From NCBI GenBank assembly GCA_023387585.1, contig JAEWHZ010000335.1, positions 1-5,999 of the forward strand: 5,999 nucleotides of DNA. Reading direction: 5' to 3'. Below the pieces are notes generated by a model, which saw only the letters and a list, made by a program, of their open reading frames with translations, was not told where the DNA came from and did no database searches. The stretch is from Pseudomonadota bacterium (GTDB taxonomy: Bacteria > Pseudomonadota > Alphaproteobacteria > Rhizobiales > Devosiaceae). Positions 1 to 5,930 of this stretch are shown here, in pieces (position 1 is the stretch's first letter; each line of letters opens with the position of its first letter). Both the position numbers and the translations under genes were made by a program.

Positions 1-627
1 GGCTCGCGCATCTCGCTGATGATCGCGCTGGCGGTGGTGGCGCTGACCACCACGGTCGGCACCTTTGTCGGCATCGGCTCGGGCTATATCGGCGGGCGGG
101 TCGACGCCTGGGTGCAGCGCTTCGTCGAATTCGTGCTCGCCTTCCCGCAATTGCCGCTCTATCTGGCGCTGACGTCGCTGATCCCGGTGACGGCGCCGTC
201 CAACTTCTTCATCGCCTTCGTCATCGGCGTCATGGCGGTGCTGGGCTGGGCGCAATTGAGCCGCGAGGTGCGGTCCAAGACCTTGTCGCTGGCGCGCATC
301 GAATATGTACGCGCCGCCATCGCCGTGGGCTCGGGCGATCTGCGCATCATATTGCGCCACATCCTGCCCAACGTGCTCAGCCATGTGATCGTCGCGGTGA
401 CGCTCGCCATCCCCGCCGTGGTGCTGCTCGAAAGCTTTCTCGGCTTTCTGGGCTTTGCGGTGAAGCCGCCGCTGATCTCCTGGGGGCTGATGCTGCAGGA
501 CACGGCGGTGTTCTCGGTGATCGGCTCCTATCCGTGGATCCTGTCGCCGGTCGGTTTCGTGCTCGTCACCGTCTTCGCCTTCAACGCGCTGGGCGACGGG
601 TTGCGCGACGCCATCGATCCGTATTGA
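1..627 (+). CDS. ABC transporter permease, DppC/OppC type (5' end cut off by the window)
   Basis: Inner-membrane permease subunit of a peptide/opine/nickel-class ABC importer. The frame is open from base 1, with GSRISL preceding the first in-frame ATG at 19, a sequence typical of the interior of DppC proteins, so the true start lies left of the window. 208 residues are visible; DppC-like proteins are usually about 280-300 or longer, so roughly the first third is missing. Several hydrophobic segments are seen (visible residues about 5-30, 42-62, 68-86, 127-152 and 174-195). The cytoplasmic EAA loop, which contacts the ATPase, runs from about residue 101 to 124 (EYVRAA...G...ILRHILPN). The family's LESFLGFLGF and SWGLML motifs follow at about 143-164, and the C-terminus is the usual LGDGLRDAIDPY. 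The ATPase gene begins 11 bases downstream, so the two are co-transcribed. Substrate cannot be read from the permease; the following alpha-galactosidase gene suggests an alpha-galactoside rather than a peptide. Confidence 0.94.
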   Translation, partial: GSRISLMIALAVVALTTTVGTFVGIGSGYIGGRVDAWVQRFVEFVLAFPQLPLYLALTSLIPVTAPSNFFIAFVIGVMAVLGWAQLSREVRSKTLSLARIEYVRAAIAVGSGDLRIILRHILPNVLSHVIVAVTLAIPAVVLLESFLGFLGFAVKPPLISWGLMLQDTAVFSVIGSYPWILSPVGFVLVTVFAFNALGDGLRDAIDPY

Positions 628-632
628 GGGGG
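626..632 (+). promoter_or_regulatory. Ribosome binding site of the ABC ATPase gene
   Basis: The run GAGGGGG overlaps the permease stop codon and lies six bases before the ATG at 639. This supports 639 as the start rather than the in-frame ATG at 534, which would lie inside the permease gene and add 35 arginine-rich residues not typical of the family. Confidence 0.6.
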
Positions 633-638
633 CGCAAG

Positions 639-2300
639 ATGCAGACCGAAAACCTCGCCCCGCCCGAACGCCACGATCTCGGCGCCCATGGGCGCGAGCT
701 GATCCTCGATGCGCGCAACATTGCCGTCAACTTCAAGGTCGAGGGCGGGGTGGTGCACGCCGTCAGCGACGTGTCGTTCCAGCTTCACAAGGGCGAGACC
801 ATAGCGCTGGTGGGCGAGAGCGGCTCGGGCAAGTCCGTGACCGCGCGCACGGTCATGAAGCTGTTGAGCAAGCGCGCGACCATCAGGCCGGGCGCGAAAA
901 TCCTGCTCGGCGGCAAGGACGTGGTGGCGCTGTCCGACAAGGACATGCACAAGCTGCGCGGCAACGATATCGCCATGATCTTCCAGGAGCCGATGAGCTC
1001 GCTGAACCCGGTCTACACCATCGGCAAGCAGATCTGCGAAATCCTGCACCTGCACAACCGCATGAGCGGCGCCGAGGCGATGGCGCGGGCGCTCGAACTG
1101 CTCGAGGAGGTGCATATCCCCGATCCGGCGGCGCGGCTGCGGCAATATCCGCACCAGCTTTCCGGCGGCCAGCGCCAGCGGGTGATGATCGCCATGGCGC
1201 TCGCCAACCGGCCCGACGTGCTGATCGCCGACGAGCCGACCACGGCGCTCGACGTGACCGTTCAGGCGCAGATCCTCAACCTGATCAAGGAGCTGAAGGA
1301 CAGATACGGCATGGCGGTGGTGCTGATCACCCACGACCTGACGATCGTGCGCCAGTTCTCGGACTACGTCTATGTGATGCGCCACGGCGCGGTGCAGGAG
1401 CACAACACCACTGAGGCGCTGTTCTCCGATCCGCGCCATCCCTATACCCGGCATCTGCTGGCGTCCGAACCCAAGGGCATCGCCAATCCGCTCGAAGGCG
1501 AGCAGCCCACCGTGCTCGAAGGGCGCAAGGTGAAGGTGAGCTTCACGCTCAAGCGCGGCGGCTTCTTCAAGCCCGATTTCTTCGATCTGGTGGCCGTCGA
1601 CAGCCTCGATCTTGAACTGCGCAAGCACGAGACGCTGGGACTGGTGGGCGAGAGCGGCTCGGGCAAGACCACGTTCGGGCAGGCGCTGTTGCGCCTGATC
1701 CGCAACCAGGGCGGGGAAATCCTGTTCGACGGCGAGCGCATCGACACGCGCGGGCGCAAGGAGATGCGGCCGCTGCGATCCCGCATGCAGGTGGTGTTCC
1801 AGGACCCCTTCGCCAGCCTCAACCCGCGCATGTCGATCCGCCAGATCATCGAGGAGGGGCTGATCGTCAACTCCATCGGCGCCAATACCCGCGAGCGCGT
1901 CGAGCGCGTGCGCCAGGCGCTGCGCGACGCCGGCATGCCCGACAGCATCCTCAACCGCTTCCCGCACGAATTCTCGGGCGGGCAGCGCCAGCGCAGCGCC
2001 ATAGCCCGCGCCATCGCGCTGGAACCCGAATTCATCCTGCTCGACGAGCCGACCTCGGCGCTCGACCTGTCGGTGCAGGCGCAGATCATCGATCTGCTGC
2101 GGCGCCTCCAGGACGAGCGCGGGCTGTCCTATCTGTTCATCTCGCACGACCTCAAGGTAGTGCGCGCTTTGTGCCACCGCGTGATGGTGATGCAACACGG
2201 CAGGATCGTCGAGGAGGGACCGGTCGCCGAAGTGCTGACCGCGCCAAAAACCGAATACACCGCGCGGCTGGTGCGCGCGGCCTTCGAAGTCGCAGCCTGA
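639..2300 (+). CDS. ABC transporter ATPase with two fused nucleotide-binding domains (DppD-DppF type)
   Basis: Cytoplasmic energy-coupling subunit of the importer; one 553-residue protein carries both ATPase halves that Dpp/Opp systems often split into D and F subunits. Domain 1: Walker A GESGSGKS (59-66), Q-loop Gln116, signature LSGGQ (174-178), Walker B VLIADE (194-199), H-loop His232, then the peptide-class C-terminal motif around HPYTRHLL (267-274). Domain 2: Walker A GESGSGKT (337-344), Q-loop Gln388, signature FSGGQ (445-449), Walker B FILLDE (465-470), H-loop His503. All catalytic motifs are intact in both halves, so both sites should hydrolyse ATP. Fused ATPases of this kind are common in rhizobia. 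The gene sits 11 bases after the permease and 26 bases before melA, consistent with one transcript. From this context I infer alpha-galactoside uptake, as for the Agp system of Sinorhizobium meliloti, which is also of the peptide-transporter class. A dipeptide or oligopeptide substrate cannot be excluded from sequence alone. Confidence 0.95.
   Translation: MQTENLAPPERHDLGAHGRELILDARNIAVNFKVEGGVVHAVSDVSFQLHKGETIALVGESGSGKSVTARTVMKLLSKRATIRPGAKILLGGKDVVALSDKDMHKLRGNDIAMIFQEPMSSLNPVYTIGKQICEILHLHNRMSGAEAMARALELLEEVHIPDPAARLRQYPHQLSGGQRQRVMIAMALANRPDVLIADEPTTALDVTVQAQILNLIKELKDRYGMAVVLITHDLTIVRQFSDYVYVMRHGAVQEHNTTEALFSDPRHPYTRHLLASEPKGIANPLEGEQPTVLEGRKVKVSFTLKRGGFFKPDFFDLVAVDSLDLELRKHETLGLVGESGSGKTTFGQALLRLIRNQGGEILFDGERIDTRGRKEMRPLRSRMQVVFQDPFASLNPRMSIRQIIEEGLIVNSIGANTRERVERVRQALRDAGMPDSILNRFPHEFSGGQRQRSAIARAIALEPEFILLDEPTSALDLSVQAQIIDLLRRLQDERGLSYLFISHDLKVVRALCHRVMVMQHGRIVEEGPVAEVLTAPKTEYTARLVRAAFEVAA
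807..833 (+). repeat. Exact 27-bp direct repeat, copy 1 (Walker A codons, domain 1)
   Basis: These bases encode LVGESGSGK of the first ATPase domain and are identical, base for base, to 1641-1667 in the second domain. The copies are 834 bases (278 codons) apart and in the same reading frame. The similarity is explained by the duplicated domain, although identity at every wobble position is more than the protein requires. Confidence 0.85.
1641..1667 (+). repeat. Exact 27-bp direct repeat, copy 2 (Walker A codons, domain 2)
   Basis: Second copy of the 27-bp repeat at 807-833, encoding LVGESGSGK of the second ATPase domain. The match ends at the next base on each side (g/a before, t/a after). 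Confidence 0.85.
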
Positions 2301-2326
2301 GTTATTTTTCCGGAGACAAGTGCCAA

Positions 2327-3697
2327 ATGGCCGCCAATCCCAAGATCACCTTCATCGGCGCGGGCTCCGCGGTGTTCATGAAGAACATCGTCGGCGACAT
2401 CCTGCAGCGCCCCGCGCTGGCCGGCGCCGATATCCGCCTGATGGACATCAACCCGCAGCGGCTCGAGGAGAGCGTCGTCATCGCCAGCAAGCTGATCGAC
2501 ACGCTCGGCGTGAAGGCCCGTGTTACGAGCTTTTCCGACCAGCGCCAGGCGCTCGACGGCACCGATTTCGTCGTGGTGTGCTTCCAGATCGGCGGCTACG
2601 AGCCGGCGACGGTCACGGATTTCGAGGTGCCCAAGAAGTACAATCTGCGCCAGACCATCGCCGACACGCTGGGCGTGGGCGGCATCATGCGCGGGCTCAG
2701 GACGGTGCCGCATCTGTGGAAGATCTGCGCGGATATGCTGGAGGTCGCACCCAATGCGGTGATGCTGCAATACGTCAACCCGATGGCCATCAACACCTGG
2801 GCCATCGCCGAGAAATATCCGACGATCCGGCAGGTCGGGCTGTGCCATTCGGTGCAGGGCACGGCGCACGAGCTGGCGAACGATCTCGACATTCCCTACG
2901 AGGAAATCCGCTACCGCTCGGCCGGCATCAACCACATGGCGTTCTTTCTCAATTTCGAGCACCGCCAGCCGGATGGGAGCTATAAGGACCTCTATCCCGA
3001 GCTGCGCCGCGCCTATCGCGAAGGAAGGGCGCCCAAGCCGGGCTGGAACCCGCGCTGCCCCAACACGGTGCGCTACGAGATGATGATGCGGCTCGGCTAT
3101 TTCGTCACCGAGAGTTCTGAGCATTTTGCGGAATACACGCCCTATTTCATCAAGGAGGGGCGCGAGGACCTGATCGAGAAGTTCGGCATTCCGCTCGACG
3201 AATATCCCAAGCGCTGCATCGAGCAGATCGCCAAGTGGAACCGGACCTCGGAGGAATATCGCAACGCCGAGACCATCGAGGTGAAACCTTCCAAGGAATA
3301 TGCCTCCTCGATCGTCAACTCGGTGTGGACCGGCGAGCCCTCGGTGATCTACGGCAACCTGCGCAATAGCGGCGTCATCAGCTCGCTGCCGGACAGGGCC
3401 GCGGTCGAGGTGGCCTGCCTCGTCGACGACAACGGCCTGCAGCCGACCTATGTCGGCGATCTGCCGCCGCAGCTGACGGCGCTGATGCGCACCAACATCA
3501 ATGTGCAGGAGCTCACCGTCGCGGCGCTGATGACCGAGAACCGCGAGCACATCTACCACGCCGCGATGATGGACCCGCACACGGCGGCCGAGCTCGACCT
3601 CGAGCAGATCTGGAACCTGGTGGACGATCTGATCGAGGCGCACGGCACCTGGTTGCCCGACTGGGCTCGCGGTCCCCACCGCCAGCAGGTGGCGTGA
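2327..3697 (+). CDS. melA: Alpha-galactosidase, glycoside hydrolase family 4 (MelA)
   Basis: Cytoplasmic enzyme that removes terminal alpha-linked galactose from melibiose, raffinose and related sugars. GH4 enzymes use NAD+ and a divalent metal (usually Mn2+) in a redox-elimination mechanism rather than the usual two-carboxylate hydrolysis. The 456-residue product matches the E. coli MelA sequence as I recall it along nearly its whole length (about 451 residues). Landmarks: N-terminal dinucleotide-binding loop GAGSAVF (11-17) with an acidic residue, Asp40, ending the second strand; QIGGYEP (87-93); NPMA (151-154); the CHSV motif (173-176) with metal-ligand Cys173; GINHM with His203; TESSEHFAEY (261-270); and a conserved tail DPHTA...LVDDLIEAHG...WLPDW. 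The start at 2327 follows GGAGA (2312-2316) at ten bases; an in-frame ATG at 2171 lies inside the ATPase gene and is unlikely. It is the last gene of its operon, ending just before a hairpin terminator. CHSV and the overall match favour alpha-galactosidase over the other GH4 activities. Confidence 0.95.
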   Translation: MAANPKITFIGAGSAVFMKNIVGDILQRPALAGADIRLMDINPQRLEESVVIASKLIDTLGVKARVTSFSDQRQALDGTDFVVVCFQIGGYEPATVTDFEVPKKYNLRQTIADTLGVGGIMRGLRTVPHLWKICADMLEVAPNAVMLQYVNPMAINTWAIAEKYPTIRQVGLCHSVQGTAHELANDLDIPYEEIRYRSAGINHMAFFLNFEHRQPDGSYKDLYPELRRAYREGRAPKPGWNPRCPNTVRYEMMMRLGYFVTESSEHFAEYTPYFIKEGREDLIEKFGIPLDEYPKRCIEQIAKWNRTSEEYRNAETIEVKPSKEYASSIVNSVWTGEPSVIYGNLRNSGVISSLPDRAAVEVACLVDDNGLQPTYVGDLPPQLTALMRTNINVQELTVAALMTENREHIYHAAMMDPHTAAELDLEQIWNLVDDLIEAHGTWLPDWARGPHRQQVA

Positions 3698-3719
3698 GCG
3701 AAGCAATCCTCCCGACTGC

Positions 3720-3748
3720 CCTCCCGGTGCTGCCGGGAGGCTGATTTT
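3720..3748 (+). terminator. Rho-independent terminator after melA
   Basis: A perfect 8-bp GC-rich stem, CCTCCCGG (3720-3727) and CCGGGAGG (3733-3740), closes a five-base loop and is followed by CTGATTTT, giving a short T-run at 3745-3748. It lies 23 bases after the melA stop codon and just before the 3' end of the convergent vapC gene. The T-run is on the plus-strand side only, so it should stop plus-strand transcription; nothing similar is seen on the other side of the stem for the minus strand. The T-run is short, so efficiency is uncertain. Confidence 0.8.
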
Positions 3749-3753
3749 CGGGG

Positions 3754-4161
3754 TCAGGCCGGGTTCGGGGCGATGAGTACGACGGTGGGGAAGTAGCTGC
3801 GATAGCGCCGCACGTCACGGGTTAGTAGCGGCATGCCGGTAACGGCCGCATGGGCGCCGATGAAGAAGTCGGGAAGGATGCTCTGCCGGGTGCCGCCGGC
3901 CTGACGGTAACGTCCGAATATGCGACCCGCCAGGAACAGCGCCGGTTTGGGCACGTTGAGAAAGCCGACGCCCATTTCGGAGAGCAATGTCTCTAGGTCT
4001 TCGATGCGCTCGTAACGCACGGACAATTCGGCGAAGGCGATGTCGTTGAGGACGGTATTTCCGCTGGCGAGAGCGCTGTCGAGCGCAGCCAGTGACCACT
4101 CTGCCCAGACTCGGTCGTAAGTCACGATGTCGAGGATGACGTTGCTGTCGACGAGGATCAC
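3754..4161 (-). CDS. vapC: VapC-type toxin, PIN-domain ribonuclease
   Basis: Toxin of a type II toxin-antitoxin pair; VapC proteins are Mg2+-dependent ribonucleases that usually cut tRNA or rRNA and block translation when the antitoxin is lost. The 135-residue length is normal. The four acidic residues of the PIN active site are in their expected places: Asp5 in MILVDSNV, Glu45 in FAELSVR, Asp98 in ILPDFFIGAHA and Asp116 in LLTRDVRRYRSYFP. The last context is the common VapC form, so the toxin looks catalytically intact. The start codon is GTG, overlapping the vapB stop codon by four bases (GTGA), which suggests translational coupling; only a weak purine-rich stretch precedes it. It converges on melA with 56 bases between stop codons. 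The RNA target cannot be told from the sequence. Confidence 0.92.
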   Translation of the reverse strand: MILVDSNVILDIVTYDRVWAEWSLAALDSALASGNTVLNDIAFAELSVRYERIEDLETLLSEMGVGFLNVPKPALFLAGRIFGRYRQAGGTRQSILPDFFIGAHAAVTGMPLLTRDVRRYRSYFPTVVLIAPNPA

Positions 4162-4382
4162 TCTTCGCCGCGCGTCAGCGCCATGATCTCATCCGTCGAC
4201 ATGCCAGGTCCCGCATGACCGAGGAAACGCCGCAGGCGGTTGGGGCGACCAGTTGCAGGCTTCAGGACGACGCCATGCTCGGTCGATTTGAACTCAACCT
4301 TGCTACCCGGCTCGAGCCCCAACTGCTCGCGGATCGGCTTGGGGATGGTAACTTGTCCCTTGATCGTGACGGTGGTGACCAT
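4158..4382 (-). CDS. vapB: VapB-type antitoxin, AbrB/SpoVT (swapped-hairpin) DNA-binding protein
   Basis: Antitoxin that binds and inhibits the adjacent VapC and normally represses its own operon. The product has 74 residues. Residues 1 to about 44 form an AbrB/MazE-like swapped-hairpin DNA-binding domain, recognisable from TIKGQVTIPKPIREQLGL, the PGSKVEF turn and the VVLKPA strand. The C-terminal part (about 47-74, with FLGHAGPGMSTDEIMALTRGEE) is the usual toxin-wrapping tail of VapB proteins; an arginine near its end (Arg71) is a candidate to reach into the toxin active site, by analogy with other VapBC pairs. The ATG at 4380-4382 gives a standard N-terminus, although its ribosome binding site is weak (AGAG about eight bases upstream). 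It is first in the vapBC operon, and a strong inverted repeat lies directly upstream. Confidence 0.93.
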   Translation of the reverse strand: MVTTVTIKGQVTIPKPIREQLGLEPGSKVEFKSTEHGVVLKPATGRPNRLRRFLGHAGPGMSTDEIMALTRGEE

Positions 4383-4393
4383 GTGAATGCTCT

Positions 4394-4421
4394 GTATTAC
4401 CTGACTACAGAAAGGTAATAC
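4394..4421 (-). promoter_or_regulatory. Probable vapBC operator: 9-bp inverted repeat of two palindromic half-sites
   Basis: GTATTACCT (4394-4402) and AGGTAATAC (4413-4421) form a perfect 9-bp inverted repeat with a ten-base spacer, 12 bases upstream of the vapB start codon. Each arm also contains a seven-base palindrome about one central base (GTA-T-TAC and GTA-A-TAC), so each could be a complete site for one antitoxin dimer. Their centres are 19 bases apart, close to two helical turns. Read on the minus strand, the gene-proximal arm contains TAATAC, a good match to a -10 element, though I see no clear -35 at normal spacing. Autorepression by a VapBC complex is known for the family; the promoter placement is inference. 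Confidence 0.75.
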
Positions 4422-4461
4422 CTCGCGTCACATTCGGCAAGGCTATGACCGTCCGGCCACC

Positions 4462-5916
4462 TCACCGATGCCCGCCCGTCAGCTCGCGCAGTTCCTCCAC
4501 CGGACGCACCCGCTTGCGCGCGGCTCCCGCCCAGTCGCGGGTCTTGACCGTGGAGCGGGCGATGCGCTCGCGGGCGGCGGGGAGGGCGTCGGCGTATTGC
4601 GGCAGCCATTCGGCCTGGGCGACGACCATCTCGTCGACCATGGCCCACACCTCGTCCGGCGTGCAGATGGCGCCGACCAGCGGGTCGTGCAGCACGGCGA
4701 GCTTGAGCGTGTCGATATCACCCGTCATCGCCGCCTCGACCGACAGGCGCTGCACGGAGACCGAGACCGAGCAGGTGGCGGCGCAGGCGGTGGGCAGGGT
4801 GATGCCTTCGACCATGTTGATGCCGAACCGGTCGACGAAGCCGGGGCTTTCGATGATGGCATCGGTCGGCAGATTGGTGATGATGCCGTTGTTGCGCCGG
4901 TTGAAATGGCCGCGATAGACCCGGCCGGTTTCCAGCGCCTCGATGATGTAGCTGGCATGCTCGCTGGTGCGCTTGTGCTCGCTCAGCGGCTTGCTGGCCT
5001 CGTCGCGGAACTTCGGGAAGTCGGTCTCGAACCAGTTGCGGCGCTCGGTGGAGTAGCGCAGGTAGCCCCCGGTCTCGCCATGGATCCAGTCGCTCATGTC
5101 GATCCAGCGGCCGATCTCCTCGGGGCGCTTGCGATACCAGGGCAGGTATTCGGACAGATGCCCGTTGCTCTCGGTGGAATAGACGCCGAAGCGCTTCAGC
5201 ACGTCGATGCGCAGCTTCTCGGTCCTGGAATAGACCGGATGCGCCTCGAAGCCGGCGATCAGCTCGTCCTTTTCGATCCTGCGGCCCCTGGCGCGGATGT
5301 CGATATACCAGGTCTGGTGGTTGATGCCCGAGCACACATAGTCGAGCTCCTCGTCCTCGACGCCCAGCACCTGGGCGATCTGGTGGGCGCCGTGCTGCAC
5401 GCCGTGGCACAGTCCCACCACATCGACCCCGCCGTAAAGATCAGCGGCCCAGGTGTTCATGGCCATGGGGTTGGCATAGTTGAGGAACAGCGCACCCGGC
5501 TCGGCCACTTCCCTGATATCCTTGCAGAAATCGAGGATCACCGGGATGTTGCGCTGGCCGTAGAGGATGCCGCCCGCGCAGATGGTGTCGCCCACGCACT
5601 GGTCGACGCCGTATTTGAGCGGAATGTTGACATCGGTGGCGAAGGCTTCAAGCCCGCCCACCCGCACGCAGCTCATGATGTAGCGCGCGCCCGCCAGCGC
5701 CTCGCGGCGGTCGGTGGTGGCGGTCACCCTGGCGGGCAGCCGGTTGACCGCAACGATGGTCTCGATGATCTGGCGCACCATGTCGAGATTGTGCGGATTG
5801 ATGTCGGTGAGGGCGAATTCGCACTCGGCGAATTCGGGCACCTTGAGCAGGTCCGAAATCAGCGTCTTGGTGAAGCCGACCGAGCCGGCGCCGATGACCG
5901 CTACCTTGAATGCCAT
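4462..5916 (-). CDS. Glycoside hydrolase family 4 enzyme, CHGV subtype (possible alpha-glucuronidase or other alpha-glycosidase)
   Basis: NAD- and metal-dependent cytoplasmic glycosidase, related to but clearly different from the MelA at 2327-3697. The 484-residue product has the GH4 landmarks: dinucleotide-binding loop GAGSVGF (9-15), acidic ALTDINP (35-41), RVGGLEAF (85-92), NPMAMNTW (149-156), metal-ligand Cys170 within CHGV (170-173), GINHQ with His200, STESNGHLSEY (247-257) and a conserved C-terminal HDPLVGAI...WAMVDEMV...EWLPQY. In GH4 the residues after the active-site cysteine track substrate: CHS is typical of alpha-galactosidases, whereas CHG has been associated with alpha-glucuronidases and CHEV with alpha-galacturonidases. 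On that basis alpha-galactosidase is unlikely and an alpha-glucuronide substrate is possible, but not proven. After about residue 440 there is a basic tail of some 45 residues absent from the MelA here. The ATG at 5914-5916 follows a strong ribosome binding site. It faces melA across vapBC and is probably the last gene of a minus-strand operon extending right. Confidence 0.92.
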   Translation of the reverse strand: MAFKVAVIGAGSVGFTKTLISDLLKVPEFAECEFALTDINPHNLDMVRQIIETIVAVNRLPARVTATTDRREALAGARYIMSCVRVGGLEAFATDVNIPLKYGVDQCVGDTICAGGILYGQRNIPVILDFCKDIREVAEPGALFLNYANPMAMNTWAADLYGGVDVVGLCHGVQHGAHQIAQVLGVEDEELDYVCSGINHQTWYIDIRARGRRIEKDELIAGFEAHPVYSRTEKLRIDVLKRFGVYSTESNGHLSEYLPWYRKRPEEIGRWIDMSDWIHGETGGYLRYSTERRNWFETDFPKFRDEASKPLSEHKRTSEHASYIIEALETGRVYRGHFNRRNNGIITNLPTDAIIESPGFVDRFGINMVEGITLPTACAATCSVSVSVQRLSVEAAMTGDIDTLKLAVLHDPLVGAICTPDEVWAMVDEMVVAQAEWLPQYADALPAARERIARSTVKTRDWAGAARKRVRPVEELRELTGGHR

Positions 5917-5920
5917 GGTT

Positions 5921-5930
5921 TCCCTCCCCC
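5921..5930 (-). promoter_or_regulatory. Strong ribosome binding site of the second GH4 gene
   Basis: Read on the minus strand, GGGGGAGGGA lies just upstream of the ATG, with the GGAGG core (5923-5927) six bases before the start codon. It fixes the start at 5914-5916, which also gives the standard GH4 N-terminus directly before the dinucleotide-binding loop. Confidence 0.75.

Noticed and set aside
534..638. A longer N-terminus for the ABC ATPase, starting at the in-frame ATG at 534.
   Set aside because: It would overlap the permease gene by 94 bases and add 35 arginine-rich residues foreign to the family; the ATG at 639 has a good ribosome binding site and a normal N-terminus.
528..2198. A 556-codon open frame on the minus strand opposite the ABC ATPase gene.
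   Set aside because: Its product is a His-, Arg- and Ala-rich sequence with no recognisable domain, and it mirrors a clear ATPase gene. Long antisense open frames are common opposite GC-rich genes because stop codons are rare there.
2301..2309. The T-rich stretch after the ATPase stop codon as a possible terminator before melA.
   Set aside because: No stable GC-rich hairpin precedes it, and the 26-base gap with a ribosome binding site favours continued transcription into melA.
2171..2326. A longer N-terminus for MelA, starting inside the ATPase gene.
   Set aside because: GH4 proteins begin a few residues before the dinucleotide-binding loop, as they do from 2327, and that start has its own ribosome binding site.
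2129..3706. A 525-codon open frame on the minus strand opposite melA.
   Set aside because: Same reason: it covers a well-conserved MelA gene, and its translation has the low-complexity composition of an antisense shadow (many His, Arg, Leu and Asp residues) with no family match.
4215..4418. A 67-codon plus-strand open frame opposite vapB that runs through the operator.
   Set aside because: It is antisense to a clear AbrB-type antitoxin and has no ribosome binding site or recognisable product.
4445..4918. A 157-codon plus-strand open frame opposite the 3' end of the second GH4 gene.
   Set aside because: It lies almost wholly antisense to a conserved GH4 coding region and shows no domain; its Ser/Arg-rich composition fits a shadow frame.
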